Shown piece by piece: positions 38,942-50,200 of a stretch of DNA of 64,000 bases. The stretch is from Yarrowia lipolytica (lineage: Eukaryota > Ascomycota > Dipodascomycetes > Dipodascales). Within the stretch, counting starts at the first letter, position 1. Each line of letters opens with the position of its first letter. The position numbers and the translations under genes were made by a program. The stretch lies in the NCBI RefSeq assembly GCF_001761485.1, contig NC_090774.1, positions 1,984,001-2,048,000 of the forward strand, read 5' to 3'. The notes beneath the pieces are model-generated. The model was not told where the DNA came from and ran no database searches. It saw only the letters and a program-made list of their open reading frames with translations.

Positions 38942-40111
38942 ATGAACTTCGACTATGACTTTCTGCAGTCGCAGCAGAGTCTTCATATGAAGAAGGAGCA
39001 TCATTCACAGCAGCATCAGAACCAGCAGTCGTCGGCCCAACCGCACCATCCCCACCAAGGATCACAGTACGATGTCAACTACCTGGACATTGGCTACAAC
39101 GAGCTGGAGCCTCCGTCTACCCCCCAGATGATGCCTACACAGACCAACAATGTGAGTCCCGACACCCTGGCGCGGTTCTCGCGACTGCTCAACTTCTCCT
39201 CCACCACCCCCAGTCCCACCAAGCCGCTCAATGACCCCTCACAATCGGACATTTTCCTCCAGCAGCCCCCCACCATGTCGCTGATGGGAGCCATGTCTCC
39301 GCCTCACTCGTCCCACCCTCCGGCTGCCGAGTTTGGCCATGCTCACTCGTCCCATCTTCAGCAGAACCCCTTCCTGAACCCTCCCCAGCTCAACTACGAT
39401 GCCGACGCTCTGGCCTACCTGTCTCCCGAGCCAGGCTTCACTTCTCCTGAAATGGACAACTGGAACAACTACGAGTCTCCCCATGACCACTCCTCTCCCG
39501 AGGGACCCCTTGGAGAACCCTTTGACGAGTACGGACTCGGAATCTCGTGGCTGCCCGTCGTCACCATCCCCGAAAACACAGAAACAGAGCAGATCATCGA
39601 ACAGCAAAAGGTCTCCAACCAGCCTCAGCCTCGAAAGTCCGGCCTACCCCCCGGAAAACTCGAGTCGTTCATTCATGGGCCCTGCGAAGACGGCAAGTTT
39701 CTGTGTCTGTACCCGGGCTGTGGCAAGAAGTTTGGACGACGATACAACCTCTGTTCGCACATCCAGACACACCTTGCAGACAGACCGTACTCGTGCTCGT
39801 CCTGTGAAGCCTCCTTCGTCAGACAGCACGATCTCAAGAGACACGAGCGCACCCACGCCGTAGTCAAGCCCCACATTTGTCCCTGCGGAAAGGGCTTCAA
39901 TCGACCAGACGCCCTCAACCGACACAGAGCCCGACAGATCTGCTCTGGAGGCATCGAGGTACCTGGCCAACCCAAGCCATCGCCAGGCAAAAAGGGCCGA
40001 CCCCGAAAGGTCGAACAACCGATCCAGATGGAACACTATGATTATGCACATACCTCTCCCGACTTTTCGTCTCCAGAGTACCACTCTTCACCGGACTTCG
40101 AAGGACATTAG
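38942..40111 (+). CDS. C2H2 zinc-finger transcription factor, Swi5/Ace2-like
   Basis: A 389-aa protein with a Gln/His/Pro/Ser-rich N-terminal half and three zinc fingers at about 255-333. Finger 1 is CLYPGCGKKFGRRYNLCSH, finger 2 CSSCEASFVRQHDLKRH and finger 3 CPCGKGFNRPDALNRH..QIC, the last with the C-x-C and final-Cys spacing typical of Swi5/Ace2. It is followed by GKKGRPRK, an AT-hook-like basic segment also present after the Swi5 fingers. In S. cerevisiae Swi5 and Ace2 drive M/G1 genes including cell-separation enzymes; in Yarrowia this could affect separation or dimorphism. The protein is shorter than Swi5 or Ace2 (over 700 aa). Many SP/TP sites (STPQM, TTPSPTK, MSPPHS) suggest CDK control. 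Confidence 0.85.
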   Translation: MNFDYDFLQSQQSLHMKKEHHSQQHQNQQSSAQPHHPHQGSQYDVNYLDIGYNELEPPSTPQMMPTQTNNVSPDTLARFSRLLNFSSTTPSPTKPLNDPSQSDIFLQQPPTMSLMGAMSPPHSSHPPAAEFGHAHSSHLQQNPFLNPPQLNYDADALAYLSPEPGFTSPEMDNWNNYESPHDHSSPEGPLGEPFDEYGLGISWLPVVTIPENTETEQIIEQQKVSNQPQPRKSGLPPGKLESFIHGPCEDGKFLCLYPGCGKKFGRRYNLCSHIQTHLADRPYSCSSCEASFVRQHDLKRHERTHAVVKPHICPCGKGFNRPDALNRHRARQICSGGIEVPGQPKPSPGKKGRPRKVEQPIQMEHYDYAHTSPDFSSPEYHSSPDFEGH

Positions 40112-40515
40112 GAAACAGTGAGATACAGAACGAGAAAGAGAGAGAGAGAGAGCACTAACATATATTTATAATGTGGATTGGTTTTGTTTATATGCTTCAT
40201 TCCTTCATTCTATATACTATTTATTACATTTAATTGAGTCAATTCAAGGAGTAATTACATTGCATCTACACAGCTATCGCGATATCATATCATCACCCCA
40301 CTCGCACAGCTCATACAGTGCCTCCTTGAAACTTTTTAGCTCCAAAGAACATATATTCCACTGTATCGTACAACCATGTCTCACTAACGCCAGATACGGG
40401 GTCGCATGCAAGGGAGTGGTGTACTTGAGACAATACAGTGTATAGAAGACACCACTGTATAACTCCCAGCTCGACAATCCAACAATACAAATTAATCTTA
40501 CAACATTACTTAACC
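40112..40515. other. Convergent 3' regions of the zinc-finger gene and SEC23
   Basis: AT-rich, with a GA microsatellite at about 40132-40153 and TATATTTATAATG at 40161-40173. No gene seen. Confidence 0.5.
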
Positions 40516-42876
40516 CTAAGAGGAGGCAGCCACAGACAACTTCTGAAGATGAGACATGAAAGTCTGCAGAGACACATCGTCAGTAAGCACCACGGCGCTG
40601 CCAGGAGTGCCGTAGCCACTGTCGCTCTGGTGGGTGTTGGAGGGATTGAGCTTGGACAGCAAGAAACGGGCCTGGGAACCTCCAGCATCAGTGTCAATGA
40701 ATCGAGGCAAAGGGAATCGGTCAACCAGCAAGTCCTGGACCTCCATTCGAGGGGCCTGCAGAAGCTCAGCAAAGTTGGCGTACTCCTCCTTTTCTTGGTA
40801 GCCCTGGTTTCGCCAGTTGGCAATGGTTTCTCCGTGGAAAATGAGAATGTGGAAAAAGGTGTCCAGCAGCAGAATGTGATCGGGCTTGATGGACACCGAA
40901 TCCAGCAGTACAGGCACGGGCTGCTCCTGCTCCAGAGAGTACGACAGCAGGGTGGGCTGGATCATGATAAGCGAGTTGTTGAGATTCTCTCGGTTCAGGC
41001 AGTGTCGGTAGAAGGCAGTCTCATCGGGCGAGTTGTTGAACACCTGCAGGAACTGCGATCGTCGTAGATGGAACATAAACTGGGGGTACAGCGAGAAGTT
41101 GTGGGCGAGTCGGAACGAAGACGCGTCGTCTTTTCTGTAGTCAGCAAACTTTTGGCATAGACGGATCAGCATCTTGTCGGTCCATCGCATAATGTCGTTG
41201 CCGTCCTCGGTCTCGGACTTGAAAATGGCAATTCGAGTCATAAGCACAGCAGCAGCCTCCTGGTCAAAGGAGCTGGCAATGTGGGGATCGCCACCGGGCA
41301 CAAGAGCCTTGGCAACAGTGGTCACACGAAGACGTTGCTGAGTGGACGAGTGGTGGTAATGCGTCAGGAACTGCACGTATCCAGGGGGGATCTGGCCTGC
41401 AGGAGTGCCCTGCTGCTGGGCCACTTCGAAGAAAGTCGCGTAGGTGTGAGCAGGAGTGATGGAGCACATCTTCCACGAAGAAGTCTGGCCAATACCAATC
41501 TCGGTGTCAGCTACACTGGGGTTCTTCTTGTTCATTGAAACGGCGTGGCCAATCAGACCAGATACCTTGAGCTCCTTGGAGGGCACGACATCAAAGGTGG
41601 CGTTGAAACCCATCTGGAGGAAGTTGTTGGCGTCTCGGGCAAACATCTTGGTCAGCGAGGACTTGAAGATGGATGTGGAGAAGGCATCGCAGAGCACAAG
41701 AGCTCCACCGGTGGAGTTGGGCAGAGATCGCATCTCGTGCATACCAATCTGGTCGTAACAACCGGCGAAAATGTCAACGGCCTGGCCATGGGTGGTGGCT
41801 CGCTTGGCCAGACCCTCGTAGAACTTTGTGGCAGCCTTGGAGTGCTTGGCTGTGTCCTTTTCAATTTCGTGGTGAGATCGGATGGGCTCCTTGAGCTCGG
41901 GACCCACAATCATACCAGGACCCTCAGTGGGGGCACCACCAGCAAACAGCATGACTCGTGCACCGCAGTTGGGAAAGGAAGTCTCCAGCAGGCCGAGAGC
42001 AATTCCGAGAGCCACACCGGTACATCGGATGGGTCGTCGGTCGGCAGCCACGGGCCAGGGGTCCTTCTGCAGACCCTCCAGAACGTTGGTGAGGGCGAAC
42101 TCGGCGTTCTGCAGAGGCAGGAGGAACCGGGCAGCGGCTCCCTGGGCCTGGGGATGTCCTCCCTGTTGGGGGACTCGGTGACCAATAGGCTGGTTGAGAC
42201 CCAGCTGTTCCTGCACCTGCTTCGCAGTGTAATCTCGGTTACCTCGGAAGACGAAGCTCTTGCCGCACTCTCGGTAGCCAATCTCGTGGACCTGAGCCAT
42301 GGCGCCAAAGGTGATGAGACCGACGAGAGCGTTCTCGGGGATCAGAGAAAGAGTGGCCACAAGGTGATCCTTGAGAGCAGTCAGGTTCTCGGCGTCCAGA
42401 CAGGTGTCAACCACAAACAGGAAGATGGGGTTGGGAGCAGGTCGGGACAGAACGTACTCAACAGTGGTGCACTCGGGTCGCAGCTCGTGGGGCAAGTTTT
42501 CGGGAGTAATGTCTCGGTACTGAGGAGGCAGCTGGTTTCTAGACAGACAGAAAGGACAGACCCAGGCTCGGGCTCGCAGATCAACCTGGCAGAAGGAGTT
42601 GAGCACAGCTCGACAGGGGGGTCGGCATGCAATGGGCTCATACTGCAGTACGGGGAGGTTGGGCTTCTCCTTCAGAGGAGTGTACAGAGCCGAGATGGGA
42701 ACGACGGTTCTGGAAGCCTCAATTCGGGTAGAGGGAATGCAATTCCAGGAGAATCGCACTCCGTCCTTCTCTTCGAATTCTTCAAAGTCCTGGGTTAGTA
42801 CGAAACGGAAACGGGTAACGGGAGTAGCCGCAGGTCGAGGACGACGCGCGACGTGACCATGCGTGTCACTTGCCAT
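40516..42876 (-). CDS. SEC23: COPII coat GTPase-activating subunit
   Basis: Sec23 pairs with Sec24 in the inner COPII coat and activates the Sar1 GTPase on ER exit sites. Visible parts are [16 protein letters not shown] at the start, a zinc finger with C pairs in [14 protein letters not shown] and [10 protein letters not shown], a trunk (vWA) domain from [11 protein letters not shown], and a C-terminal gelsolin-like region with [22 protein letters not shown]. From ATG 42876 without splicing the product is 786 aa. However, a GCAAGT donor directly after that ATG and an ACTAACCCAG acceptor (ending 42790) bound 84 in-phase bases; removing them gives [17 protein letters not shown], 758 aa, which matches the usual Sec23 N-terminus (yeast MDFETNEDINGVRFTWN). 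I favour the spliced form. Start codon and product are well supported. Confidence 0.93.
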   Translation of the reverse strand: MASDTHGHVARRPRPAATPVTRFRFVLTQDFEEFEEKDGVRFSWNCIPSTRIEASRTVVPISALYTPLKEKPNLPVLQYEPIACRPPCRAVLNSFCQVDLRARAWVCPFCLSRNQLPPQYRDITPENLPHELRPECTTVEYVLSRPAPNPIFLFVVDTCLDAENLTALKDHLVATLSLIPENALVGLITFGAMAQVHEIGYRECGKSFVFRGNRDYTAKQVQEQLGLNQPIGHRVPQQGGHPQAQGAAARFLLPLQNAEFALTNVLEGLQKDPWPVAADRRPIRCTGVALGIALGLLETSFPNCGARVMLFAGGAPTEGPGMIVGPELKEPIRSHHEIEKDTAKHSKAATKFYEGLAKRATTHGQAVDIFAGCYDQIGMHEMRSLPNSTGGALVLCDAFSTSIFKSSLTKMFARDANNFLQMGFNATFDVVPSKELKVSGLIGHAVSMNKKNPSVADTEIGIGQTSSWKMCSITPAHTYATFFEVAQQQGTPAGQIPPGYVQFLTHYHHSSTQQRLRVTTVAKALVPGGDPHIASSFDQEAAAVLMTRIAIFKSETEDGNDIMRWTDKMLIRLCQKFADYRKDDASSFRLAHNFSLYPQFMFHLRRSQFLQVFNNSPDETAFYRHCLNRENLNNSLIMIQPTLLSYSLEQEQPVPVLLDSVSIKPDHILLLDTFFHILIFHGETIANWRNQGYQEKEEYANFAELLQAPRMEVQDLLVDRFPLPRFIDTDAGGSQARFLLSKLNPSNTHQSDSGYGTPGSAVVLTDDVSLQTFMSHLQKLSVAASS

Positions 42877-43882
42877 CGCAGTGGAAGACACCACCTGGAT
42901 CCAAGCGGAAGCAAGTAGCTGTAGTTGCAATCACGACACAACAGCGCGCCAAGCTGACACCGTTACGTGATGTTAGGTAGGCCACGAAAAGCACATGGAC
43001 ACAAACACAGCGTAGCGTACCAGCTCCAAGCTGCTGACACAGAAACAATCAGTATACTTGTCACACAATTGTAACATTGTCACAAACTGCCACATCAATG
43101 TTTGTACTAAACACCGTGTAACGGGCACACGAATACCTGTCCTAGTCGGTTGATAAAATGGCTGATTCAATAGTGCAACACTGGCGCAAAGATCACGTCA
43201 TCCAGAGGTCCTAATCACATTGCTTTCGTCTGTGTCACACCATCTCTTCTGTGTCTTTTGTTGCTCATCAAATCCATCCCCCGTGTCTTTTCATATTGGC
43301 GATCAACCCCACACTAAGGGATTCGATTGGTCGGTTTGCAAGAGACACGGAGCCATGTGTCGGCCATCGGTTTGTGTCATCAAATCAACCCAGTTCGCCA
43401 GCATCGCCCATCGCGTCGCCTTGTCACACTCACCATTTGATTGTTGTGTCGAATAGGCCACCTAAGCAAAGTGAACTCAATGTTGAAAATGCCAGGTCGT
43501 TGGTAACAGGTGGGACATTCACGTCCGAACCTAAATGAGTGGTGGGAGAATGTGTGACAACGACAAGAGTGGGAATGGAGGGTCTATATATAGGGAATAT
43601 TTTGGTAACGACAAGACGAATGTAATGCGGAAATTGGAATGCAGATGCACGATGATTATTCAGGGCCAAAAATCATCCTGTCTAGCGCCACCCAACTGCC
43701 CACATTCAGACCTCCTCACCCCAACTAACACGTCTTACGTACACACTTACTGTAACTTCCTCCACACCTAATTCACGTACAGTACAAACTTGTGCATACA
43801 AGACAAGAACAAGAGACACACATTGTCAATACCGCACGTCTGTCAAACCCACAGAAAGACACCCACGGCAGGATTCTCAACG
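42877..43882. other. Divergent promoter region between SEC23 and GAB1
   Basis: Non-coding. Has TATATATA at about 43584, roughly 300 bp before GAB1. The sequence is rich in GTGTC/CACAC words near 42990-43260. An open frame reaches upstream of GAB1 to 43790 but has no family match. Confidence 0.5.
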
Positions 43883-45124
43883 ATGGAAGTCGCCACTCTC
43901 GCCTGTGGAGCAATTGCTCGGATAGTGGTCTACCACCTATTCCCGTCCGTGCCCGCAACTCTAGATGGCCATGTGGAAATCTCCACGCCCGTCACCTCCT
44001 TCAAACGACTCCAGGAGGGCCTGTATCTCTACAAGCAAGGAATCGATCCCTACGACGGCGGAATCTTCCACCAGTCGCCACTGCTGCTCGGCGCAGTGTC
44101 GGCCGTGTCGAAAATCGTGCCCGAAACCATCGCAATCAACATTCTATACGTGCTGGCGGACCTGACGGCGGCATGGGCCCTCGCTCAAACCGCCCAGAGA
44201 GCCGCCACCACCATCAAATACGTCTTCAAGAAGAAAGATACAAAAGAGCCGCTGCCGTTTGCTCCTTGGATCATCGCAGCAATCTACCTCTTCAACCCCC
44301 TGCTGTTTCTGTCGTCGGCAGCTAAATCCACAGCTGTGTTCAACAACGCTGCCATCTGCTACACCCTGGCCGCTGCCACCCACGGCCACTTTCTGACTGC
44401 AGCCGCCTCTCTTGCATTGGCCACTAACCTTTCATATTACCCCATCTACCTGGCTCCTCTTGTGTCTCTCCTGCTCCATGGAAACAGCGGAACGCCACTC
44501 AGAACAAACAAGGCCCAGTACGGCTTCCGGTTCTGCCTGCTGTCGGCTTCTTACACCGCAGCTATCCTGCTGCTGTCCCAGGCCATTGCTGGATCCTGGA
44601 ACTTCCTAGGAGCTGTCTATGGTACTATTCTTACTGGTAGAGACCTCACTCCTAACATTGGCTTGTGGTGGTACTTTTTCACGGAGATGTTTGACTTCTT
44701 TCAGCCCTTCTTCACCGGAGTGTTCCAAATCCACGTCTTTCTCTACGCCGCCCCCATCACTCTTAGATTCAGCAGCTTCCCTCTGTTTGCCATCACTCTC
44801 TATCTCGGTCTGGTGGCCCTGTTCAAGGCCTACCCCGATACTGCCGATGTGGGCATCTTCTTCTCGCTGGTGCCCTTCTTCAGACCGCTTTTCCCGCTTC
44901 TGAGGTACCCCATTCCGGCTTTTCTGGCGCTGCTATACTCTTCGGTGCTGCTGCCCACCTTCTTCCACATGTGGATCTACCTGGGCTCAGGAAACGCAAA
45001 CTTCTTCTACGCCATCACGCTGGTGTATGCGCTTGGAATGACCGTGTGCATTTCCGACCTTACTTGGGCCATGCTTCGCCTGGAACATGACGGAGGAGAG
45101 GACCCCAACCTGTCCCAAATCTAG
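43883..45124 (+). CDS. GAB1: GPI transamidase subunit (PIG-U homolog)
   Basis: A 413-aa multi-spanning ER protein, close to the 394 aa of yeast Gab1. It is a subunit of the GPI transamidase that cleaves the C-terminal signal of precursor proteins and attaches the GPI anchor. Motifs: RLQEGLYLYKQGIDPYDGGIFHQSPLLL near the N-terminus (the PIG-U family signature), YLFNPLLFLSS, ATNLSYYPIYLAPL, and NIGLWWYFFTEMFDFFQPFF, a lumenal block conserved with PIG-U. About nine to ten hydrophobic segments are visible. ATG 43883 aligns with the family start. A tRNA gene on the other strand lies 145 bp downstream. Confidence 0.93.
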   Translation: MEVATLACGAIARIVVYHLFPSVPATLDGHVEISTPVTSFKRLQEGLYLYKQGIDPYDGGIFHQSPLLLGAVSAVSKIVPETIAINILYVLADLTAAWALAQTAQRAATTIKYVFKKKDTKEPLPFAPWIIAAIYLFNPLLFLSSAAKSTAVFNNAAICYTLAAATHGHFLTAAASLALATNLSYYPIYLAPLVSLLLHGNSGTPLRTNKAQYGFRFCLLSASYTAAILLLSQAIAGSWNFLGAVYGTILTGRDLTPNIGLWWYFFTEMFDFFQPFFTGVFQIHVFLYAAPITLRFSSFPLFAITLYLGLVALFKAYPDTADVGIFFSLVPFFRPLFPLLRYPIPAFLALLYSSVLLPTFFHMWIYLGSGNANFFYAITLVYALGMTVCISDLTWAMLRLEHDGGEDPNLSQI

Positions 45125-45269
45125 ATATCATTAATGAAACGAATTATGAATAAGAATGATCATGACACGAATGGAAGCATGTATAGTACCTGTACAATGT
45201 ACTCGTATGAATATGAATATGCACAAAAAAAAGCCGACAAATGCTTTGCTCGGAAAGGCAAAAAATTCT

Positions 45270-45355
45270 GGGCCCAACCGGGAATTGAACCCGGGACCTC
45301 TCGCAAATTGCCTAGGACACCCTAAGCGAGAATTATACCACTAAACCATCGGGCC
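45270..45355 (-). tRNA. tRNA-Pro(AGG) with intron
   Basis: Minus-strand tRNA of 86 bases. Acceptor arms GGCCCGA (45349-45355) and TTGGGCC (45271-45277) pair over 7 bp with one G-U. The D-arm/A-box is TGGTTTAGTGGT, the anticodon stem is CTCGC/GCGAG, the anticodon AGG (complement of 45321-45323) reads CCU/CCC after A-to-I editing, and the T-arm is CCGGG-TTCAATT-CCCGG with a standard B box. The discriminator base is C, as in eukaryotic tRNA-Pro. About 14 extra bases (TGTCCTAGGCAATT) after position 37 are a canonical tRNA intron. A TTTTTT Pol III terminator follows at about 45260-45265. Confidence 0.95.
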
Positions 45356-46638
45356 AGATTTTTTCATAAAAATGCAAGTATTGACGGTCGCTCGACCCAG
45401 AAAGTCACGTGACCGGCTTTATGAACTCAAATGAGGCAACCATTGGTTTCTTTTTCCTCCGCGGTCTCTTTCTTTCGGCATCTAAGCAGCAAGCCAGCGG
45501 CATGTTTACCTGACCCGGTTGAATGCTCGATGCCCACCTTTGGTGTCTGGTTACTTTTTGTGAGGAGAAAATGTCGCTTGTGGAAGAGCAATACATACTG
45601 TACCATTGATAACGGAGTGCGTATGCGGAAACAGTCGGGTGGTGAGTCTTTTTGGTGCGTATGGTTCAGATTTGATTGACGCAGAGTTGGCCATTGTGTG
45701 AAAAACTTGTTCCTTGTCGATGAGGACTGTCATCGAAGACTTGTGATCAAAAAAATGTTAATCAGTGGGTGGTTATCCAGCAAGAGCCTGGGCAAGCCGT
45801 TGTATTGTATGGCGAGCGATGATTTTTGATTGGCCGATTGTGATAGTCGCGGGCTTCGAATATCTGCTGATTGTCGATCTTTCTTTGGACTATCTACGTT
45901 TTGGGCGCCGAGCACTCTAGACATGTGGGAGTCATGCGGCAAGAGGATTAACCTACCAACAGGACAGCTGACCGATGCACTGCCTCCCAGAGTGGTTTAT
46001 ACTGGCAGATTAGCGATATCCACTAACTGAGTACCGGTGATTTAGTTTACCGCCGTTAGTTTATCCCTCAGGCTTCCAGGCTTCAATGGTCTGATGTGCT
46101 GCGATACGGTACAAGCGAGTCTCTTTACCTCAGAATTAGAGCAGAGACAATAGTTTGTGTGGCCTTAGTTTTTTCCACACAGTATCGAGCCACTCACAAG
46201 AGAAGGAAGCTTGGGGGCTCTAGGGTTTGTGGGGGTCACTGGACGAGGAGGGAGATCAGTGGGTGGTGGCCATGAGTCGGGGCAGCAGGAGATGATCTAT
46301 AGACCGTGAGTTTCGATCTCTACTGGGTTTGTCGGAAATTTCACCACTCTCGAGAAGTAAAAGAAGCTCGAAGCTAGGGTTAGAAGAAGGTCTAGCGAAC
46401 GTATACGTACCGTGGAGTGGAGTGTATGAGCGTAATATTGTAGATCTACATTGAAAATTACCCCTTTGGGAATAATGCAGTTCCCGCAACCTTGTTCCTG
46501 GGGGAAGTCTTACAATAGCGAGTCGAGAAGTGTGGGTTCAAAATTTTATTCTGATAGTTATGGAAGCTTAAAGAGTTGAGAAGAAGTAATAGATAGGGCC
46601 GGAAACCAGTCGGGCCATTGTTAGTCAGTAGAAATAAC
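45356..46638. other. Intergenic region between tRNA-Pro and the secreted-protein gene
   Basis: No convincing gene. CACGTG at 45405-45410 lies upstream of the tRNA. TAGGGTT-like boxes occur near 46209 and 46374. The last 200 bases are probably the 3' region of the downstream minus-strand gene. Confidence 0.5.
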
Positions 46639-47223
46639 TTACTGAGCAGAAGAGGGAGGCAGCTTGGAGGAGACCTCGGAGCCAAGAGAAGAGGTGGCAG
46701 AGTCCAGAGAGCCAAGAGCATCACCAAGGTTGTGGAAGATCTTCTTGAAGGCATCGGTGAGCAGACCAATGTTGGCAAGCAGAGTCTGGAAGATCTTGGC
46801 GGGGTTCTGGATGGTGTTGAAGGCATCAACGGGGAGAGAGGCAAGAGTGGCGCCAATGGTCTCGACAATCAGAGCCAGGGTCTTGAAGATGGGGTTGACA
46901 ACGATGGAGCCAAGAGTTCCGGCAATACCGGAAATGACGGGGAGGTTAAGGCCGTTGATGTCCTTGATCAGAGCAGGGATCTGCTTGTTGAGGGAGTCAA
47001 GAGCAGTCTCGAGGTTCTGGAGCTGGGTGCCCTTGGAGGTGTTGGTGAGAACACCAAGGGTGCCGGTGATGGCAGAGAGGAAGGTCTCGGCAATGTGGAT
47101 GAGATCGTCAGCAACATCGAGCTGTCGGATCTCCATTCGCTGGAAACCACCGTTAGCGGCGGGGGCGGCGACAACCACAGAGGTGGCAGCGGCGAGGATA
47201 GCGATGTTCTTGATGGCAACCAT
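46639..47223 (-). CDS. Small secreted protein, probably highly expressed
   Basis: A 194-aa protein beginning MVAIKNIAILAAATSVVVAAPA, a clear signal peptide with cleavage expected near residue 20-23. The mature part has no Cys and is a series of amphipathic helices rich in Leu, Ile, Thr, Ser and Ala (LETALDSLNKQIPALIKDI, LLANIGLLTDAFKKIFHNLG). Codons are almost entirely the preferred set (GCC, CTC, AAG, ATC, GGT), suggesting high expression, and a TATA-like TATTTATATTC lies upstream at about 47330. It resembles HsbA-type or other fungal surface-active secreted proteins in architecture only; I cannot assign a family. There is no GPI-anchor signal at the C-terminus (LPPSSAQ). Confidence 0.8.
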   Translation of the reverse strand: MVAIKNIAILAAATSVVVAAPAANGGFQRMEIRQLDVADDLIHIAETFLSAITGTLGVLTNTSKGTQLQNLETALDSLNKQIPALIKDINGLNLPVISGIAGTLGSIVVNPIFKTLALIVETIGATLASLPVDAFNTIQNPAKIFQTLLANIGLLTDAFKKIFHNLGDALGSLDSATSSLGSEVSSKLPPSSAQ

Positions 47224-50200
47224 TGTAAGAGATTAGAGGGTGGTGTTCTTGAAGAAGAAGAGAAGAGGGTAGAGAAGTGAAGAGAGGAGTTGAAGCTGTT
47301 TGCTGATGAGACAAGAGGGAACCTGAACCTGTATTTATATTCTTTTGAGAGAGACAGTAGCGTCGATGTCAGTCTCATCAAGTCTCGCCTCCACTTTGTG
47401 CTTTTCCCCAGAACCTCCACCCAAACCTACCTCTCGGACCACTGTACAATTGCGACATTGGATGGCGGATTTGACAAAGAGTGTCTATCGACGTTGGTTT
47501 AGCGGCAATGTGAGTTTGCTTCGGCCAAGCTCAGGGATTGTCTGACTTGGACCAACCAGTCTCACACTGGTCTTTCACCCAAACAAGCTTCTTTGAGGTC
47601 TTCCAGGGCCATGGAAAGTTGTGATTTGGACACGACAAGTTCACAGACATGTAGCTAGGAGTATTTCAACCCTTTATCTCAAGTTCCCACCCTCTTATCA
47701 GTGATTCCGCCCTTTACGTCATGTGGTTAAAGTGATACCATCTCAACCTTGGATAAAGCATGAACGATAACCGCCACAGCGCATTTTCTTTGTTCTTACA
47801 TGTTCATACACTTGAAAACAAGAGAGTTATCCACTTTAAACATCCTTCCCGGCCAATTTGATCCGTGTAGCTGCACTGTACTGCGTCGAACATGTCTGTG
47901 AAAGTGGAGGTTCCTGCTTGAGACATGTGCTGTGTATCTGACTGCATTTGAAAGTCGGGGCTACCCAAGGACAGAGTGGAATTCCCCACAGAAGAATCCA
48001 AGTTCCGGAGCGTTTGCTCGGACCTTTGGTTGGTCAACACACTACCGTTTGTTCAGTCACTTAGTTTCCCCTAAAGGTATATGACAACCTTCTTGACCGC
48101 TAGCTTCTGTTCATGCAAGTGTGCACCAGTGATCTGCGTTGGTGATCGCCCGTAGACCGCCGATTGGCTAGTCGGCCTCGATCAGCAGCTCGATATTGCA
48201 TTAAATCAGGTACCAACGTGGGTCCCGGTGCAGAAAGTAAGGGGTATTTCGGTTATCTGTTCAAGTTGGATTATCATGTGAATCCGCCGGGCGAGTTTAG
48301 ACGAGAGGTAGTGCAGGAATCAAGCGCTCGTACCCGAGTGTGGGTACCTGATTAAACGGTTGGTCGCCTGTATCACCCACGTTTATTTCTCAATCAGTCC
48401 ATTTCGCCCACGTTCAGTGACTAATTCGCATAGTTGACCGAGGAATGAGGACTTTTATTTTCAGGGTGAAGATGGGAAAAAGTAAGTAAGCCCCTGTTTA
48501 GACAATCCATGGACTACTGCTGTCCGAGTCGAGGCACCTAGCCTAAAGGCGTGCTTGTGGGCCCTGAGGACGTCCATCATTCAATTTCACGCTTAGTTTA
48601 ACTGTGTCAGTGTCCTGGGAGGACTATCACTTTACTGGTGAGAAGACGGTGTGTTGGAGAAAGACAGCGCTCTGCATCACCGTGGTGATCTACGGAACCT
48701 CTTTCCCCAACGAGCTTCCCCTATCTTGCGGTCGTTGCTTTTGTTACAAAACTGTCCCCGAGGCGGACTGAGTAAACTGGGAAGCCACCATGTGACCAGG
48801 TTGGTTGCGGTCTGTATCGGTGATCTGTGACTGGAGGTGTGGTACGGAATCATCAAAGATTCGTGTTTCTTGCTCTTGCAAACGTCCTGAGCGGCTACCG
48901 TCCTCCCCCAGCACATGTCAGATTAGGTCTTGGACCTATAAAAGCCACTTATGAGACCTACTCCAAACATTTCGTGGAAATACGAATCGTATGTGCACAA
49001 CCACCGTAAACCACAGGGCTGGGTGGCAAGAGGTAGTGGGCGGCGAGCGAGCAGCAAAGTTTCAGGAACAGTTTGCGCTAATGTCTGTCTAGCTCTGTGG
49101 AAGAGGCCGCCGTCAGGTCAAGGTTTCTGGTCGAGTCTAAGGGCAAAAGAGATTGAGCACTTTGTTGGTCAAGCCGCGTACTGTAGGTCGTCGGTGCCGT
49201 TTGTTGTAGCGGTGCCGTGTGAGTAGGGACAGGGCCAAGGTGCCGTTCGAAGGCGGTAGTGTGGCTTGCCAGGTAGTAATCGCATCTCTCGGGCTCTCTG
49301 ATGAAGTTGTCTCGTCAGTCTCGCCCGTCCGATAACGAATACATGAGGGACGCGGACAAAGTGGGTTTCGGGAAGACGACAGTGGTTAGTGCAGCAACTA
49401 TACCCAGGTTATCTGATGAATAGGTCAAAAAAGTAACGACTGGCATGCCGGCGAGGCGACGACACCGGACATATTTGCTCGTTTGGTGCAGCTTTCTGTG
49501 GGCTGGTGGGTGACTCTTGGCCGCCCTAGAGCCCAGGTCTCTGTTGCCTCCACTCTTTGATGGTGATCCAGGTGGAGACCGTTAACCGTTGCCCGTGTGA
49601 GACATGGTTGTATGGGTGGGTTGGCCAAGTGAAACCGTGGGGGTTGCAGCGAGCTTGAGGGTGCACTAGTGGGAGGCTGTTTGCCAATGTTGCAATGTGG
49701 CTGTCGTCGGACACGACATTTCCACTTTTAGTTAGATATTGCTACTCGGGCCGGTGCGGATACGTTTCTACTCAGGACATCCCGTAGTGTGCAGTGCAGT
49801 CTGGGAGACATGCAGAAACGATTGGAGAAACCCGAGGACTTGGTGATCAAGCAATCAAGAATGTGCAGCGGAACGAGATGTGAACTCCAACTCAACTCAA
49901 CTCCAACTCTCTCCAACTCCAACTCATCTCGACCTCCAACTCGAGAGACGAACACAACCTCCGCGAAGCCACACCGCTGTTGCTGTCGACACGGGCAAAG
50001 TTCAATCTCAGCTTTACTCCACCCAGCAGGAGCGGGAATCTTGCAGTGTAGAAATACGAGACAAGTGGTGTGATTGTGGTCGACGAGAGGTGCCCACTTG
50101 AAACATGGCACACAGTTGGTTCAAGACACAGTCGCCCATGTCTTTGTCGGTGGAGTAAACTGGTTAGTCTATCCACCTTGCCTGACAGTGGCGCTCCTGG

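Noticed and set aside
41545-42798. 417-codon plus-strand frame opposite SEC23
   Set aside because: Antisense shadow with no motif; SEC23 is certain.
43790-43882. 31-codon upstream extension of GAB1
   Set aside because: Not conserved; the PIG-U family starts at the ATG at 43883.
46600-46641. Splice donor GTAAGT at the stop codon of the secreted-protein gene with CTAAC 20 bases on
   Set aside because: No AG close after CTAAC, and the implied intron would be too short.
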